Shown in pieces: positions 1 to 6,756 of a DNA stretch of 6,962 nucleotides. The DNA is from Bacteroidota bacterium. Its GTDB lineage: Bacteria; Bacteroidota; Bacteroidia; Bacteroidales; Bacteroidaceae. How positions within the stretch are numbered: the stretch's first letter is position 1; each line of letters opens with the position of its first letter. A program made the translations under genes and the position numbers. The notes beneath the pieces are model-generated. The model saw nothing but the letters and a program-made list of their open reading frames with translations. It was not told the origin of the DNA and did no database searches. Location of the stretch: the NCBI GenBank assembly GCA_023415545.1, contig JAEZKJ010000029.1:1-6962 (forward strand), given 5' to 3'.

Positions 1-290
1 TGAGAAAGTTTATCACTGTAAGCACCATAATTTATCTTTTCGGGATGAAAAGTTATGTCCATAGCTTTAGTTACCTTGGTTACATCATCCATAAAAGCAT
101 CTCTTTTTTCTTTAGATAGTTCAAAAAGATCATTAACATGTTCATCAAAAGAAACAAGGCAACGACCTCTATATGTCTGCTCTTTGAAAAGAAAAACTCG
201 AGATACAGACAGATGCGCTATCTCTATCATTAAATTGTGAAGTGTCTCATTATTTTGACAATAGAGACAGTTTTTAGGATCTGTTTTCAT
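1..290 (-). CDS. HIT-family protein (histidine triad nucleotide hydrolase/transferase-like), 3' end cut off by window
   Basis: Only the first 96 codons are visible, starting at the ATG at 290-288 and running off the left edge. The readable protein resembles the HIT-like proteins common in Bacteroidales: a Cys8-x2-Cys11 pair near the N-terminus, then KEQTYRGRCLVSFDEHVNDL (residues 36-55) and KINYGAYSDK (85-94). In this family these precede the HxHxH nucleotide-binding triad, which must lie just beyond the edge, so catalytic competence cannot be judged. HIT proteins bind or hydrolyse nucleotides such as dinucleoside polyphosphates or nucleoside phosphoramidates in the cytoplasm; the substrate here is unknown. 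The start codon overlaps the antiporter stop codon as ATGA (290-287), so translational coupling and co-transcription with the antiporter are likely. There is no Shine-Dalgarno sequence, only an A-rich stretch. Family assignment is fairly sure, function is not. Confidence 0.8.
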   Translation of the reverse strand, partial: MKTDPKNCLYCQNNETLHNLMIEIAHLSVSRVFLFKEQTYRGRCLVSFDEHVNDLFELSKEKRDAFMDDVTKVTKAMDITFHPEKINYGAYSDKLS

Positions 291-2554
291 AATATTTTTT
301 TAGTTATGTAATCCGATACATTATTTAAGTTTGTTTCTTCTCCAACCAACCATATCATATCTCCTATTTCAATAGGTGTGTCTATAGATGGTTCCAATAA
401 AACTCCATTTTCTTTTTGTATTCCAACAACCAAGCAATTGTATTTATCTCTAAACCCAATCTCTCGAATAGTACTATTTATAACGATAGAATTATTTACT
501 ACCGGTATTTGATCAAGGATAACCTCACCTTTTACAATCTCCGATAGTTCTAATTCTACACATGACTTGTCGGCTATTTTGGTAAACTCATTGATCTGAT
601 TATCAGTTCCTATAATCTGAAGATTATCATTAGGGAAAAGCAATGTTTCACCACCTGGTATATTAATCCTATGGCTTCCTCTAATTATTGATATTACATG
701 TACTCCTATCTTTCTACCAATATTTAGTTCACTAAGTTTTTTACCAATCCACAACGAATCAGGAGAAAGAGCATAATTAGTAATGTGTAAATCGTAAGTT
801 AAGAGTGTATCAGCATATTTAGGCCTTTTAGTACCTGAAAACTCAGCTTGCATATCACGTAGTCTTAAATTCCTTATAAACACTCTCTCCATCATAATAG
901 ACTGTTTCTTAAGCCATCTAGAGAAAATCATCAACAAAACTAATACAATAGCGACGCCAATAGTTATTGTTATTGATGGTTTGTATCTCATGTTTATTAC
1001 AAAAAGAACAAAAATAATATCTATTATAAAGCGTAATAAAATTGTAGAGATCAGTGGTGCTCTATTACGTCGATTGTTATTCCATAAAGCACGAAATTCT
1101 ATAGAGTGATTTTTTTTCATTACAATAGCTCGTAAAAAAGGAGCTAAAAGTAGTAATGTCAATAGTGTTCCTATTAAGTTAGCCAATTGTAATGAAAGGA
1201 AATGTTCGAGTATAGGGAATAAGAATTTAAAAGATATAATAATTACCGCTATAGATAGCACAGAATATATAGATACTATTTTTATTAGATCGGTTAAAAG
1301 ATACTTCCAATAATTATTATGTGTAACATTTAAATATTCGGCTGCATATCCGTTTATCATCCACTCAAAGCGCTTGGGTAATATCTTCTCAATCTTTGAG
1401 TATACGGGAGAAGAGAGTCTTATCATATATGGAGTGAGAAAAGTCGTGATGACAGATACAGCAACCACAATAGGATATAAAAAACTACTTGTCACATTTA
1501 AACTCACACCAAGAGAAGCGATGATAAAAGCAAATTCACCTATTTGCATTAAACTGAAACCACATTGCATTGATGTTTTCAAAGGCTGGCCTGAAAGCAA
1601 AACTCCTCCTGTACCAAAAATAGCCTGTCCAAATATAATAGCCATGGTTATTACAACAATGGGGATAATATATTGAATTATCATATCTATATCGACCATC
1701 ATTCCTACAGATACAAAGAAAATGGCGCCAAAAAGATCTTTTACCGGAGCAACCAACTTTTCAATATGCTCGGCCTCCACTGTTTCTGAAAGAATGGAGC
1801 CCATGATAAAAGCGCCAAATGCAGCTGAGAAGCCTACCCTAGTAGCAAACATTGCCATCCCAAAACATAAGGCCAGAGAAATAATTAACAACATCTCATT
1901 GTTTATAAACTTTTTTGAGCGACGCAAGATGATAGGGATTAAATATATGCCTACAACAAACCAAAGAACTAAGAAAAAGATTAGTTTGCCCATGCTAAAA
2001 ATAAGTTCTGTGCCCTCAAAATTCTGACTTACAGCCATGGTACTTAACAGAACGAGTAGGATAATAGCCAAAATATCCTCTAAAATAAGGATGCTTAGGA
2101 CTATCCCTGCAAACTTATTTTTCAAAACACCCAAATCTTCAAATGCTTTATATATAATAGTTGTAGATGACATAGCAAGCATACCACCTAAATAGAGAGA
2201 GTCCATTTTCTTCCATCCAAAAGAGAGTCCTACAACAATCCCAATAGATATCATAAAGAATACAATAGTACTAGCTGAGATAACCGCTGTTTTCCCGGCT
2301 TTCAAAAGTTTCTTCATGCTAAACTCAAGACCTAAAGCAAAAAGAAGAAATATAACACCAATTTCGGACCAAGTGTGAATGCTTGCAGTATCAATAACAC
2401 TTGGAGTTATATGAATATGTGGACTAGCTAAAAAACCAGCTACTATATATCCTAATACTAAAGGCTGTTTTAGCTTTTTAAAAACAACAATAGTAATTGC
2501 AGCACATATTAATATTAGGGTAAGATCACTAATTAAAGTAGGGAGAGTATTCAT
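287..2554 (-). CDS. CPA2-family cation:proton antiporter (KefB/NapA-like) with two C-terminal RCK_C domains
   Basis: Inner-membrane monovalent cation/H+ antiporter of 755 residues. Residues 1 to about 380 form the Na_H_Exchanger domain with roughly 12-13 hydrophobic segments. Visible family motifs are KQPLVLGYIVAGFL (29-42), FALGLEFSM (72-80), SSTTIIYKAF (129-138), the intramembrane acidic pair Glu159-Asp160 in LILEDILAI (Asp160 is the expected ion/proton site), PVKDLFGAIFFVSVGM (270-285) and GFSLMQIGEFAFI (332-344). About four more hydrophobic segments follow (roughly 421-446, 452-476, 502-521, 526-547), split by a basic loop (479-498). The soluble tail carries an RCK_C/TrkA-C-like unit (about 597-660) and a second, more divergent one (about 670-745). 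No RCK_N/TrkA-N Rossmann domain is present, unlike E. coli KefB/KefC. K+ versus Na+ specificity cannot be told. The start at 2554 suits the N-terminal hydrophobic segment; no Shine-Dalgarno sequence is seen. It is followed by the HIT gene with an ATGA overlap. Confidence 0.93.
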   Translation of the reverse strand: MNTLPTLISDLTLILICAAITIVVFKKLKQPLVLGYIVAGFLASPHIHITPSVIDTASIHTWSEIGVIFLLFALGLEFSMKKLLKAGKTAVISASTIVFFMISIGIVVGLSFGWKKMDSLYLGGMLAMSSTTIIYKAFEDLGVLKNKFAGIVLSILILEDILAIILLVLLSTMAVSQNFEGTELIFSMGKLIFFLVLWFVVGIYLIPIILRRSKKFINNEMLLIISLALCFGMAMFATRVGFSAAFGAFIMGSILSETVEAEHIEKLVAPVKDLFGAIFFVSVGMMVDIDMIIQYIIPIVVITMAIIFGQAIFGTGGVLLSGQPLKTSMQCGFSLMQIGEFAFIIASLGVSLNVTSSFLYPIVVAVSVITTFLTPYMIRLSSPVYSKIEKILPKRFEWMINGYAAEYLNVTHNNYWKYLLTDLIKIVSIYSVLSIAVIIISFKFLFPILEHFLSLQLANLIGTLLTLLLLAPFLRAIVMKKNHSIEFRALWNNNRRNRAPLISTILLRFIIDIIFVLFVINMRYKPSITITIGVAIVLVLLMIFSRWLKKQSIMMERVFIRNLRLRDMQAEFSGTKRPKYADTLLTYDLHITNYALSPDSLWIGKKLSELNIGRKIGVHVISIIRGSHRINIPGGETLLFPNDNLQIIGTDNQINEFTKIADKSCVELELSEIVKGEVILDQIPVVNNSIVINSTIREIGFRDKYNCLVVGIQKENGVLLEPSIDTPIEIGDMIWLVGEETNLNNVSDYITKKIL

Positions 2555-2568
2555 AAAAACTTATTACT

Positions 2569-2602
2569 AAAAAATCGTCACTGTATATTACGACAGTGAC
2601 GA
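2569..2602 (-). terminator. Rho-independent terminator or attenuator between gcvT and the antiporter gene
   Basis: A perfect 10-bp inverted repeat, TCGTCACTGT at 2575-2584 and ACAGTGACGA at 2593-2602, encloses an 8-nt loop. On the minus strand it is followed at once by six T residues (2574-2569). This is the classical intrinsic terminator layout and sits 49 nt beyond the gcvT stop, so it should end the pepT-gcvT transcript. The T-run ends only 14 nt before the antiporter start codon (2554), which leaves almost no room for a separate promoter downstream. The hairpin may therefore lie in the antiporter leader and act as an attenuator; that second role is inference. Confidence 0.85.
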
Positions 2603-2650
2603 AGTATAATAACTATAATTGTTTACAAAAGAGTAAAATAGTATATATTC

Positions 2651-3736
2651 TTATTTTCTAAATGGGGACTTTACAATTTTAGCTTTTAGCTTTCTTCCTC
2701 GTACATCGATGAAAATATCGGTACCCACTTTTGAGAATTCACTCTTTACATAGCCCATACCAATTCCAACTTTTAATATTGGGGACATAGTACCACTTGT
2801 AACCTCACCTATAGGTTCACCTTTATCATCAATAATAGGATAATGTTTGCGTGGTATTCCACGATCGATCATTTCAAAAGAGACAAGTTTACGTGAAACG
2901 CCGTTAATCTTTTGAGACTCAATAATATCACGGCCGGTAAAGTTCTTACCATCAACAAACTTAGTTATCCATCCAAGTCCTGCTTCAATAGGTGATGTTG
3001 AATCATTAAGATCGTTTCCATAAAGACAATATCCCATCTCTAATCTTAAAGTATCACGAGCACCAAGGCCTATAGGTTTAATACCTTCAGGTTTACCAGC
3101 CTCAAAAATAGCATTCCATATTTTCATGGCATCAGAAGGATAGAAATATAGTTCAAAACCTCCTGCTCCTGTGTATCCTGTGTTGGATATTATTACACTT
3201 TTGCAACCAGCAAATTCACCTGTTGTAAATGAATAATATGGAATATCAGAGAGATTGACTGTAGTTAATTTTTGCAATACCTCTATAGCTTTTGGGCCTT
3301 GTATAGCAAGTTGAGCCATATTATCAGAAGCATTTTCTAACTCTGCTCCCACCTCATTATGAGAAACACACCAATTCCAGTCTTTTTCAATATTTGCTGC
3401 ATTTACCACCAACATATATTTCTCAGGCTCATAATGATATACTAAAAGGTCATCAACAATACCACCCTGCTCATTAGTCAAACAACTATATTGTGCTTTA
3501 CCTATAGGAAGAGTAGATGCATCATTTGATGTGATTTTTTGAATAAACTCCAAAGCTTTTGGACCTTTTACCCAAAACTCACCCATATGCGAAACATCAA
3601 ACACTCCTACTCCATTGCACACACAGTTATGCTCATCGATTATTCCGGAATATTCTATAGGCATATTATATCCAGCAAAACTATGCATCTTTGCCCCAAG
3701 GGCTATATGCGTATCAGTAAATGGTGTATTTTTCAT
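2651..3736 (-). CDS. gcvT: Aminomethyltransferase, T protein of the glycine cleavage system
   Basis: Transfers the methylene group from aminomethyl-lipoyl H protein to tetrahydrofolate, releasing ammonia and yielding 5,10-methylene-THF; cytoplasmic. The 361-residue length is normal. The folate-binding fold is recognisable throughout: HIALGAKMHSFAGYNMPIEY (10-29), VFDVSHMGE (45-53), GGIVDDLLVY (91-100) with the catalytic aspartate in the Asp95-Asp96 pair, NTGYTGAGGFELY (185-197) with Tyr188 and Glu195 at expected folate-contact positions, GLGARDTLRLEMG (223-235), SPIEAGLGW (248-256) and the C-terminal barrel part TSGTMSPILKVGIGMGYV (313-330). No frameshift or missing key residue is seen. The start lies 20 bp after the pepT stop, pointing to a shared transcript. 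gcvH and gcvP are not in the window, so the partners are encoded elsewhere. A stem-loop with a T-run follows the stop codon. Confidence 0.96.
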   Translation of the reverse strand: MKNTPFTDTHIALGAKMHSFAGYNMPIEYSGIIDEHNCVCNGVGVFDVSHMGEFWVKGPKALEFIQKITSNDASTLPIGKAQYSCLTNEQGGIVDDLLVYHYEPEKYMLVVNAANIEKDWNWCVSHNEVGAELENASDNMAQLAIQGPKAIEVLQKLTTVNLSDIPYYSFTTGEFAGCKSVIISNTGYTGAGGFELYFYPSDAMKIWNAIFEAGKPEGIKPIGLGARDTLRLEMGYCLYGNDLNDSTSPIEAGLGWITKFVDGKNFTGRDIIESQKINGVSRKLVSFEMIDRGIPRKHYPIIDDKGEPIGEVTSGTMSPILKVGIGMGYVKSEFSKVGTDIFIDVRGRKLKAKIVKSPFRK

Positions 3737-3756
3737 AATTATATGTTTTTTAATAA

Positions 3757-4980
3757 TTATTGCTCAGCAGTTTCTTGCACAATCTTTATAATAACTTTCA
3801 TGGCTTTTTCCATAGATTGTATAGGAACGAATTCAAATTTGCCATGGAAATTAATACCTCCTGCGAAAATATTTGGGCAAGGAAGTCCTTTGAAAGATAG
3901 CTGCGCACCATCAGTACCACCACGAATAGGTTTAACTTTTGGTTCAACACCTACATCCTTCATAGCTTTGTATGCTATATCGATAATATGCTTTACAGGT
4001 TCCACCTTTTCACGCATATTGTAGTATTGATCTTTAATCTCAATCTTAACAGTGCCTTTACCATATTTTTCATTCATTTTCTCGGCCCAATTAAGCATAT
4101 TCATTTTACGCTCTTCAAAGAGTTTACGATCATGGTCACGAATAATATATGACACAACACTCTTCTCCACTCCTCCCTCTACAGATATCAGATGATAGAA
4201 ACCTTCATAACCTTCAGTAGTTTCTGGAGTCTCATTTTTTGGCAACATAGATATAAATTCATTAGCCAAAAGAAGAGAGTTAACCATCTTATTTTTAGCA
4301 TATCCGGGGTGAACATTACATCCAAAGAATGTTATTTTAGCAGAAGCAGCATTGAAGTTTTCAAACTCTAATTCGCCTACTTCACCACCATCCATTGTGT
4401 AAGCCCAATCACATCCAAACTCCTCGACATTGAAAAGATGAGCTCCTTTTCCTATCTCCTCATCAGGATTGAATGCTACTCTAATCTTTCCATGTTTTAT
4501 TTCAGGATGCTCTTTCAAGTATGCCATTGCAGATACTATTTCAGCAATACCCGCTTTATCATCAGCTCCAAGAAGAGTCTTTCCATCGGTTACTATTAAA
4601 TCCTCACCTTTATGGTTAAGCAAATCGGGGAATTTTTTTGGAGAAAGAATTATGTTTTCCTCTTCACAAAGAACTATATCACCACCATCATAATTAGTGA
4701 CAATACGTGGATTCACATTAGCACCGGTAAAATCAGGGCTTGTATCCATATGGGATATAAAGCCAATTACAGGAATCTTTTTATCTGTATTTGCAGGTAA
4801 AGTAGCATACAGATATCCGTTTTTATCTAATTTGATCTCTTCAAGACCTATATTTTCCAACTCCTCTTTAAGATATTGAGCAAATACAAGCTGTTTCTCA
4901 CTACTTGGACAAACATTAGAATTTTCATCCGACTGAGTATCGAAACTTACATATTTCAAAAATCTTTCTATCAAGTCCAT
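3757..4980 (-). CDS. pepT: Peptidase T, zinc-dependent tripeptide aminopeptidase (M20 family)
   Basis: Cytoplasmic metallopeptidase that removes the N-terminal residue from tripeptides. At 407 residues it matches the known PepT length of about 409. The two-zinc site of M20 enzymes is complete: His77 and Asp79 in ISHMDTSPD (75-83), the bridging Asp140 in LLGADDKAG (136-144), catalytic Glu174 with Glu175 in NPDEEIGKGAH (171-181), Asp197 in TMDGGE (195-200) and His379 in GGINFHGKFEF (374-384). RGGTDGAQLS (353-362) is also typical of PepT. The middle part (about 208-325) corresponds to the lid/dimerisation domain. The start at 4980 fits the MDLIERFLKYVSFDTQS opening usual for PepT. It is the first gene of the minus-strand run and faces eno across a 243-bp divergent gap. 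No Shine-Dalgarno sequence is visible, and I could not find a convincing promoter for it. Confidence 0.96.
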   Translation of the reverse strand: MDLIERFLKYVSFDTQSDENSNVCPSSEKQLVFAQYLKEELENIGLEEIKLDKNGYLYATLPANTDKKIPVIGFISHMDTSPDFTGANVNPRIVTNYDGGDIVLCEEENIILSPKKFPDLLNHKGEDLIVTDGKTLLGADDKAGIAEIVSAMAYLKEHPEIKHGKIRVAFNPDEEIGKGAHLFNVEEFGCDWAYTMDGGEVGELEFENFNAASAKITFFGCNVHPGYAKNKMVNSLLLANEFISMLPKNETPETTEGYEGFYHLISVEGGVEKSVVSYIIRDHDRKLFEERKMNMLNWAEKMNEKYGKGTVKIEIKDQYYNMREKVEPVKHIIDIAYKAMKDVGVEPKVKPIRGGTDGAQLSFKGLPCPNIFAGGINFHGKFEFVPIQSMEKAMKVIIKIVQETAEQ

Positions 4981-5223
4981 TATCTACAGATTTTTAATAT
5001 TTAATAATGCAGTAAATTTAACAAATAATCTATTTATTATGCATATAAAGATAGTTATTTTGCGAGTAAAATCTTTTCAATCAAATAATAAAAGTAGATA
5101 TATCTTATGTATATTTGTCTAAAAGTTATAAACGATTTTGTTATTGTTTATGTTTAAATATTATCTTGCGATAAACATTATTATATATCTGAGTGTTCTA
5201 TTTAATTATAACAACAAAAATTT
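4981..5223. promoter_or_regulatory. Divergent pepT/eno intergenic region
   Basis: A 243-bp, very A/T-rich region between the outward-facing starts of pepT (minus) and eno (plus), with no credible ORF or RNA gene. It must hold the promoters for both directions. In the half nearer eno there are three copies of one hexamer in alternating orientation: ATAAAC at 5128-5133, GTTTAT at 5146-5151 and ATAAAC at 5171-5176. They form two overlapping inverted repeats that could be operator half-sites or alternative leader hairpins, though short A/T words arise easily by chance here. No clear pepT promoter could be picked out. Confidence 0.6.
5137..5168 (+). promoter_or_regulatory. Candidate Bacteroidota-type promoter for eno
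   Basis: TTTG at 5137-5140 and TATCTTG at 5162-5168 are separated by 21 nt. This resembles the -33 TTTG / -7 TAnnTTTG promoter of the primary Bacteroidota sigma factor, with an imperfect -7 box. Transcription would begin near 5173-5176, giving a leader of about 50 nt. An alternative is TATATTTG at 5110-5117, an exact TAnnTTTG match but without a TTTG at the right distance upstream. The choice is uncertain. Confidence 0.35.
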
Positions 5224-6513
5224 ATGGAAATAGTAAAAGTTATAGGAAGAGAAATCCTTGATTCTCGTGGTAATCCAACAGTAGAGGTGGATGTATATAC
5301 AGAGGCAGGTGTAGTTGGTAGAGCATCAGTTCCATCTGGGGCTTCAACAGGTGTAAATGAAGCTCTTGAAATGCGAGATGGTGACAAAGCAAGATATTGT
5401 GGGAAAGGTGTTTTAAATGCCGTTGATAATGTAAATAATATTATTGCTCCAGCTTTAATTGGTATGGATGTATTGGAGCAGAGAGCGATAGATGAAAAGA
5501 TGATTGCTCTTGATGGCACTCCAACTAAATCTAAACTTGGAGCTAATGCTATTTTGGGTGTCTCTTTAGCTGTTGCTAAAGCTGCCGCTATTGAATTAGA
5601 TATTCCTCTTTATCGTTACATTGGTGGAACAAACACATTTGTTTTACCTGTACCTATGATGAATATTATTAATGGTGGATCACATTCAGATTCTCCTATT
5701 GCTTTCCAGGAATTTATGATTAGACCTGTTGGAGCAAAGAGTTTCCGTGAAGGACTAAGGATGGGTGCAGAGGTGTTTCATGCATTAAAAGGTGTACTTA
5801 AAAAACGTGGATTAAGTACTGCTGTAGGTGATGAGGGTGGATTCGCCCCTGTTCTTGAAGGTACTGAGGATGCTCTAAATTCTATTCTTGAAGCTATAAA
5901 AGCTGCCGGATATGAGCCTTTAAAAGATATAACTATTGCACTTGACTGCGCTGCTTCAGAATTCTATCATGATGGAGTATACGACTATACTAAATTTGAA
6001 GGGAATAAAGGCGTTAAGCGTACTCGTGAAGAGCAGATAGATTATCTTGAAAACCTTACTTTGGATTTCCCTATTGACTCAATTGAGGATGGTATGGCTG
6101 AAAATGATTGGGAAGGATGGAGAGAACTAACAAAGAGAATAGGTGATAAAGTTCAATTAGTTGGGGATGACCTGTTCGTTACTAATGTAAAATTCCTTGA
6201 AAAAGGAATAGCTAAAGGTTGTGCAAACTCTATTCTTATAAAAGTTAATCAAATTGGTTCTCTTTCAGAAACTCTTGATGCTATAATGATGGCACAGAGA
6301 AATGGTTATACTACAATCACTTCTCATCGTTCAGGAGAGACAGAAGATGCTACCATTGCTGATATTGCAGTAGCTACTAATAGTGGTCAGATTAAGACTG
6401 GTTCACTAAGTAGGAGTGATAGAATGGCTAAATACAACCAACTTCTTCGAATTGAAGAGGAGTTAGGAAAGAATTGCCAGTATGGATACAAGAAAATATT
6501 AAAAGAATATTAA
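5224..6513 (+). CDS. eno: Enolase (phosphopyruvate hydratase)
   Basis: Catalyses 2-phosphoglycerate to phosphoenolpyruvate plus water in glycolysis and the reverse in gluconeogenesis; Mg2+-dependent and cytoplasmic. At 429 residues it has the usual length. The N-terminal domain opens with GREILDSRGNPTVEVDV (8-24) and the mobile SGAST loop (38-42). In the TIM-barrel domain the active site is complete: His154, Glu163 in FQEFM, Glu204 in GDEGGF, metal ligands Asp241, Glu288 (SIEDG) and Asp315 (GDDL), catalytic Lys340 in the signature ILIKVNQIGSLSET (337-350), His368-Arg369-Ser370 and Lys391. The loop at 151-156 reads GGSHSD where E. coli has GGEHAD, which I recall as a normal Bacteroidales variant. 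The start is preceded by an A/T-rich leader without Shine-Dalgarno. It is transcribed alone, with a hairpin terminator about 120 nt downstream. Confidence 0.98.
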   Translation: MEIVKVIGREILDSRGNPTVEVDVYTEAGVVGRASVPSGASTGVNEALEMRDGDKARYCGKGVLNAVDNVNNIIAPALIGMDVLEQRAIDEKMIALDGTPTKSKLGANAILGVSLAVAKAAAIELDIPLYRYIGGTNTFVLPVPMMNIINGGSHSDSPIAFQEFMIRPVGAKSFREGLRMGAEVFHALKGVLKKRGLSTAVGDEGGFAPVLEGTEDALNSILEAIKAAGYEPLKDITIALDCAASEFYHDGVYDYTKFEGNKGVKRTREEQIDYLENLTLDFPIDSIEDGMAENDWEGWRELTKRIGDKVQLVGDDLFVTNVKFLEKGIAKGCANSILIKVNQIGSLSETLDAIMMAQRNGYTTITSHRSGETEDATIADIAVATNSGQIKTGSLSRSDRMAKYNQLLRIEEELGKNCQYGYKKILKEY

Positions 6514-6572
6514 TATTAAGCCTATCTTTATTTATTTCTTAAGAATTATTTTTTAGTAATCATATTAAAAGG

Positions 6573-6631
6573 TGACTCAAAGGTCATACTTACTAACGAG
6601 AATGACTTAAAAGTCTACTTTTGAAACTAAC
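6573..6631. repeat. Imperfect two-copy tandem repeat downstream of eno
   Basis: Two related units follow each other with a 30-bp period. The first (6573-6597) starts TGACTCAAAGGTCATACTT and ends ACTAAC. The second (6603-6631) starts TGACTTAAAAGTCTACTT and ends ACTAAC. The opening parts match at 16 of 19 aligned positions with one gap; the ACTAAC end is kept, with four extra bases before it in the second copy. Each unit contains a small dyad (TGAC with GTCA; GACTT with AAGTC). No ORF covers it, and its function is unknown. Confidence 0.6.
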
Positions 6632-6670
6632 ATCCCTGCTAGAACATATTCCGGCAGGGATGTATCTTTT
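6630..6670 (+). terminator. Rho-independent terminator after eno, in the eno/metH convergent gap
   Basis: A perfect 10-bp inverted repeat, ACATCCCTGC at 6630-6639 and GCAGGGATGT at 6654-6663, encloses a 14-nt loop (one further T-G pair possible) and is followed on the plus strand by ATCTTTT. The GC-rich stem stands out strongly from the A/T-rich surroundings. It lies about 117 nt beyond the eno stop and should end the eno transcript. It could also act on the converging minus-strand transcript, but the T-tract on that side is poor (TTAGTTTC), so bidirectional function is less certain. Confidence 0.8.
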
Positions 6671-6756
6671 AAAATAAGTTTTTTGGATCAGTCACCGATT
6701 ATAGCATGTGGTTTCAGCCACTCTATATATTACTTATGAATGGTTTAAATTATAAA

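Noticed and set aside
55..240. Plus-strand open frame of 61 codons near the left edge
   Set aside because: The opposite strand encodes a recognisable HIT-family N-terminus over the same bases, so this frame is a shadow.
3735..3759. Repeated ATAATTAT words in the pepT-gcvT gap as a regulatory hairpin
   Set aside because: All A/T pairs in a 20-bp spacer of very low complexity; not distinguishable from base composition.
3539..4024. Plus-strand open frame of 161 codons across the gcvT/pepT junction
   Set aside because: It lies antisense to two clearly real genes with intact catalytic motifs, shows no recognisable domain, and its cysteine- and isoleucine-rich composition is typical of a reverse-complement shadow.
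5202..5519. Minus-strand open frame of 105 codons over the start of eno
   Set aside because: It is antisense to the highly conserved enolase N-terminus, has no recognisable motif and no start signal; best explained as a shadow of eno.
6536..6545. Palindrome TTCTTAAGAA followed by a T-rich stretch as the primary eno terminator
   Set aside because: As a hairpin it gives only about three pairs around a tight loop; the 10-bp stem at 6630-6663 is far stronger.
6708..6721. Small hairpin GTGG/CCAC as a dedicated metH terminator
   Set aside because: The stem is only four pairs and no T-run follows on the minus strand.
6514..6756. Possible remnant of a MetH activation domain downstream of the metH stop (a short in-frame stretch containing YIEW)
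   Set aside because: The frame is broken by several stop codons, the available length is far below the domain's roughly 300 residues, and the match is only a few residues.
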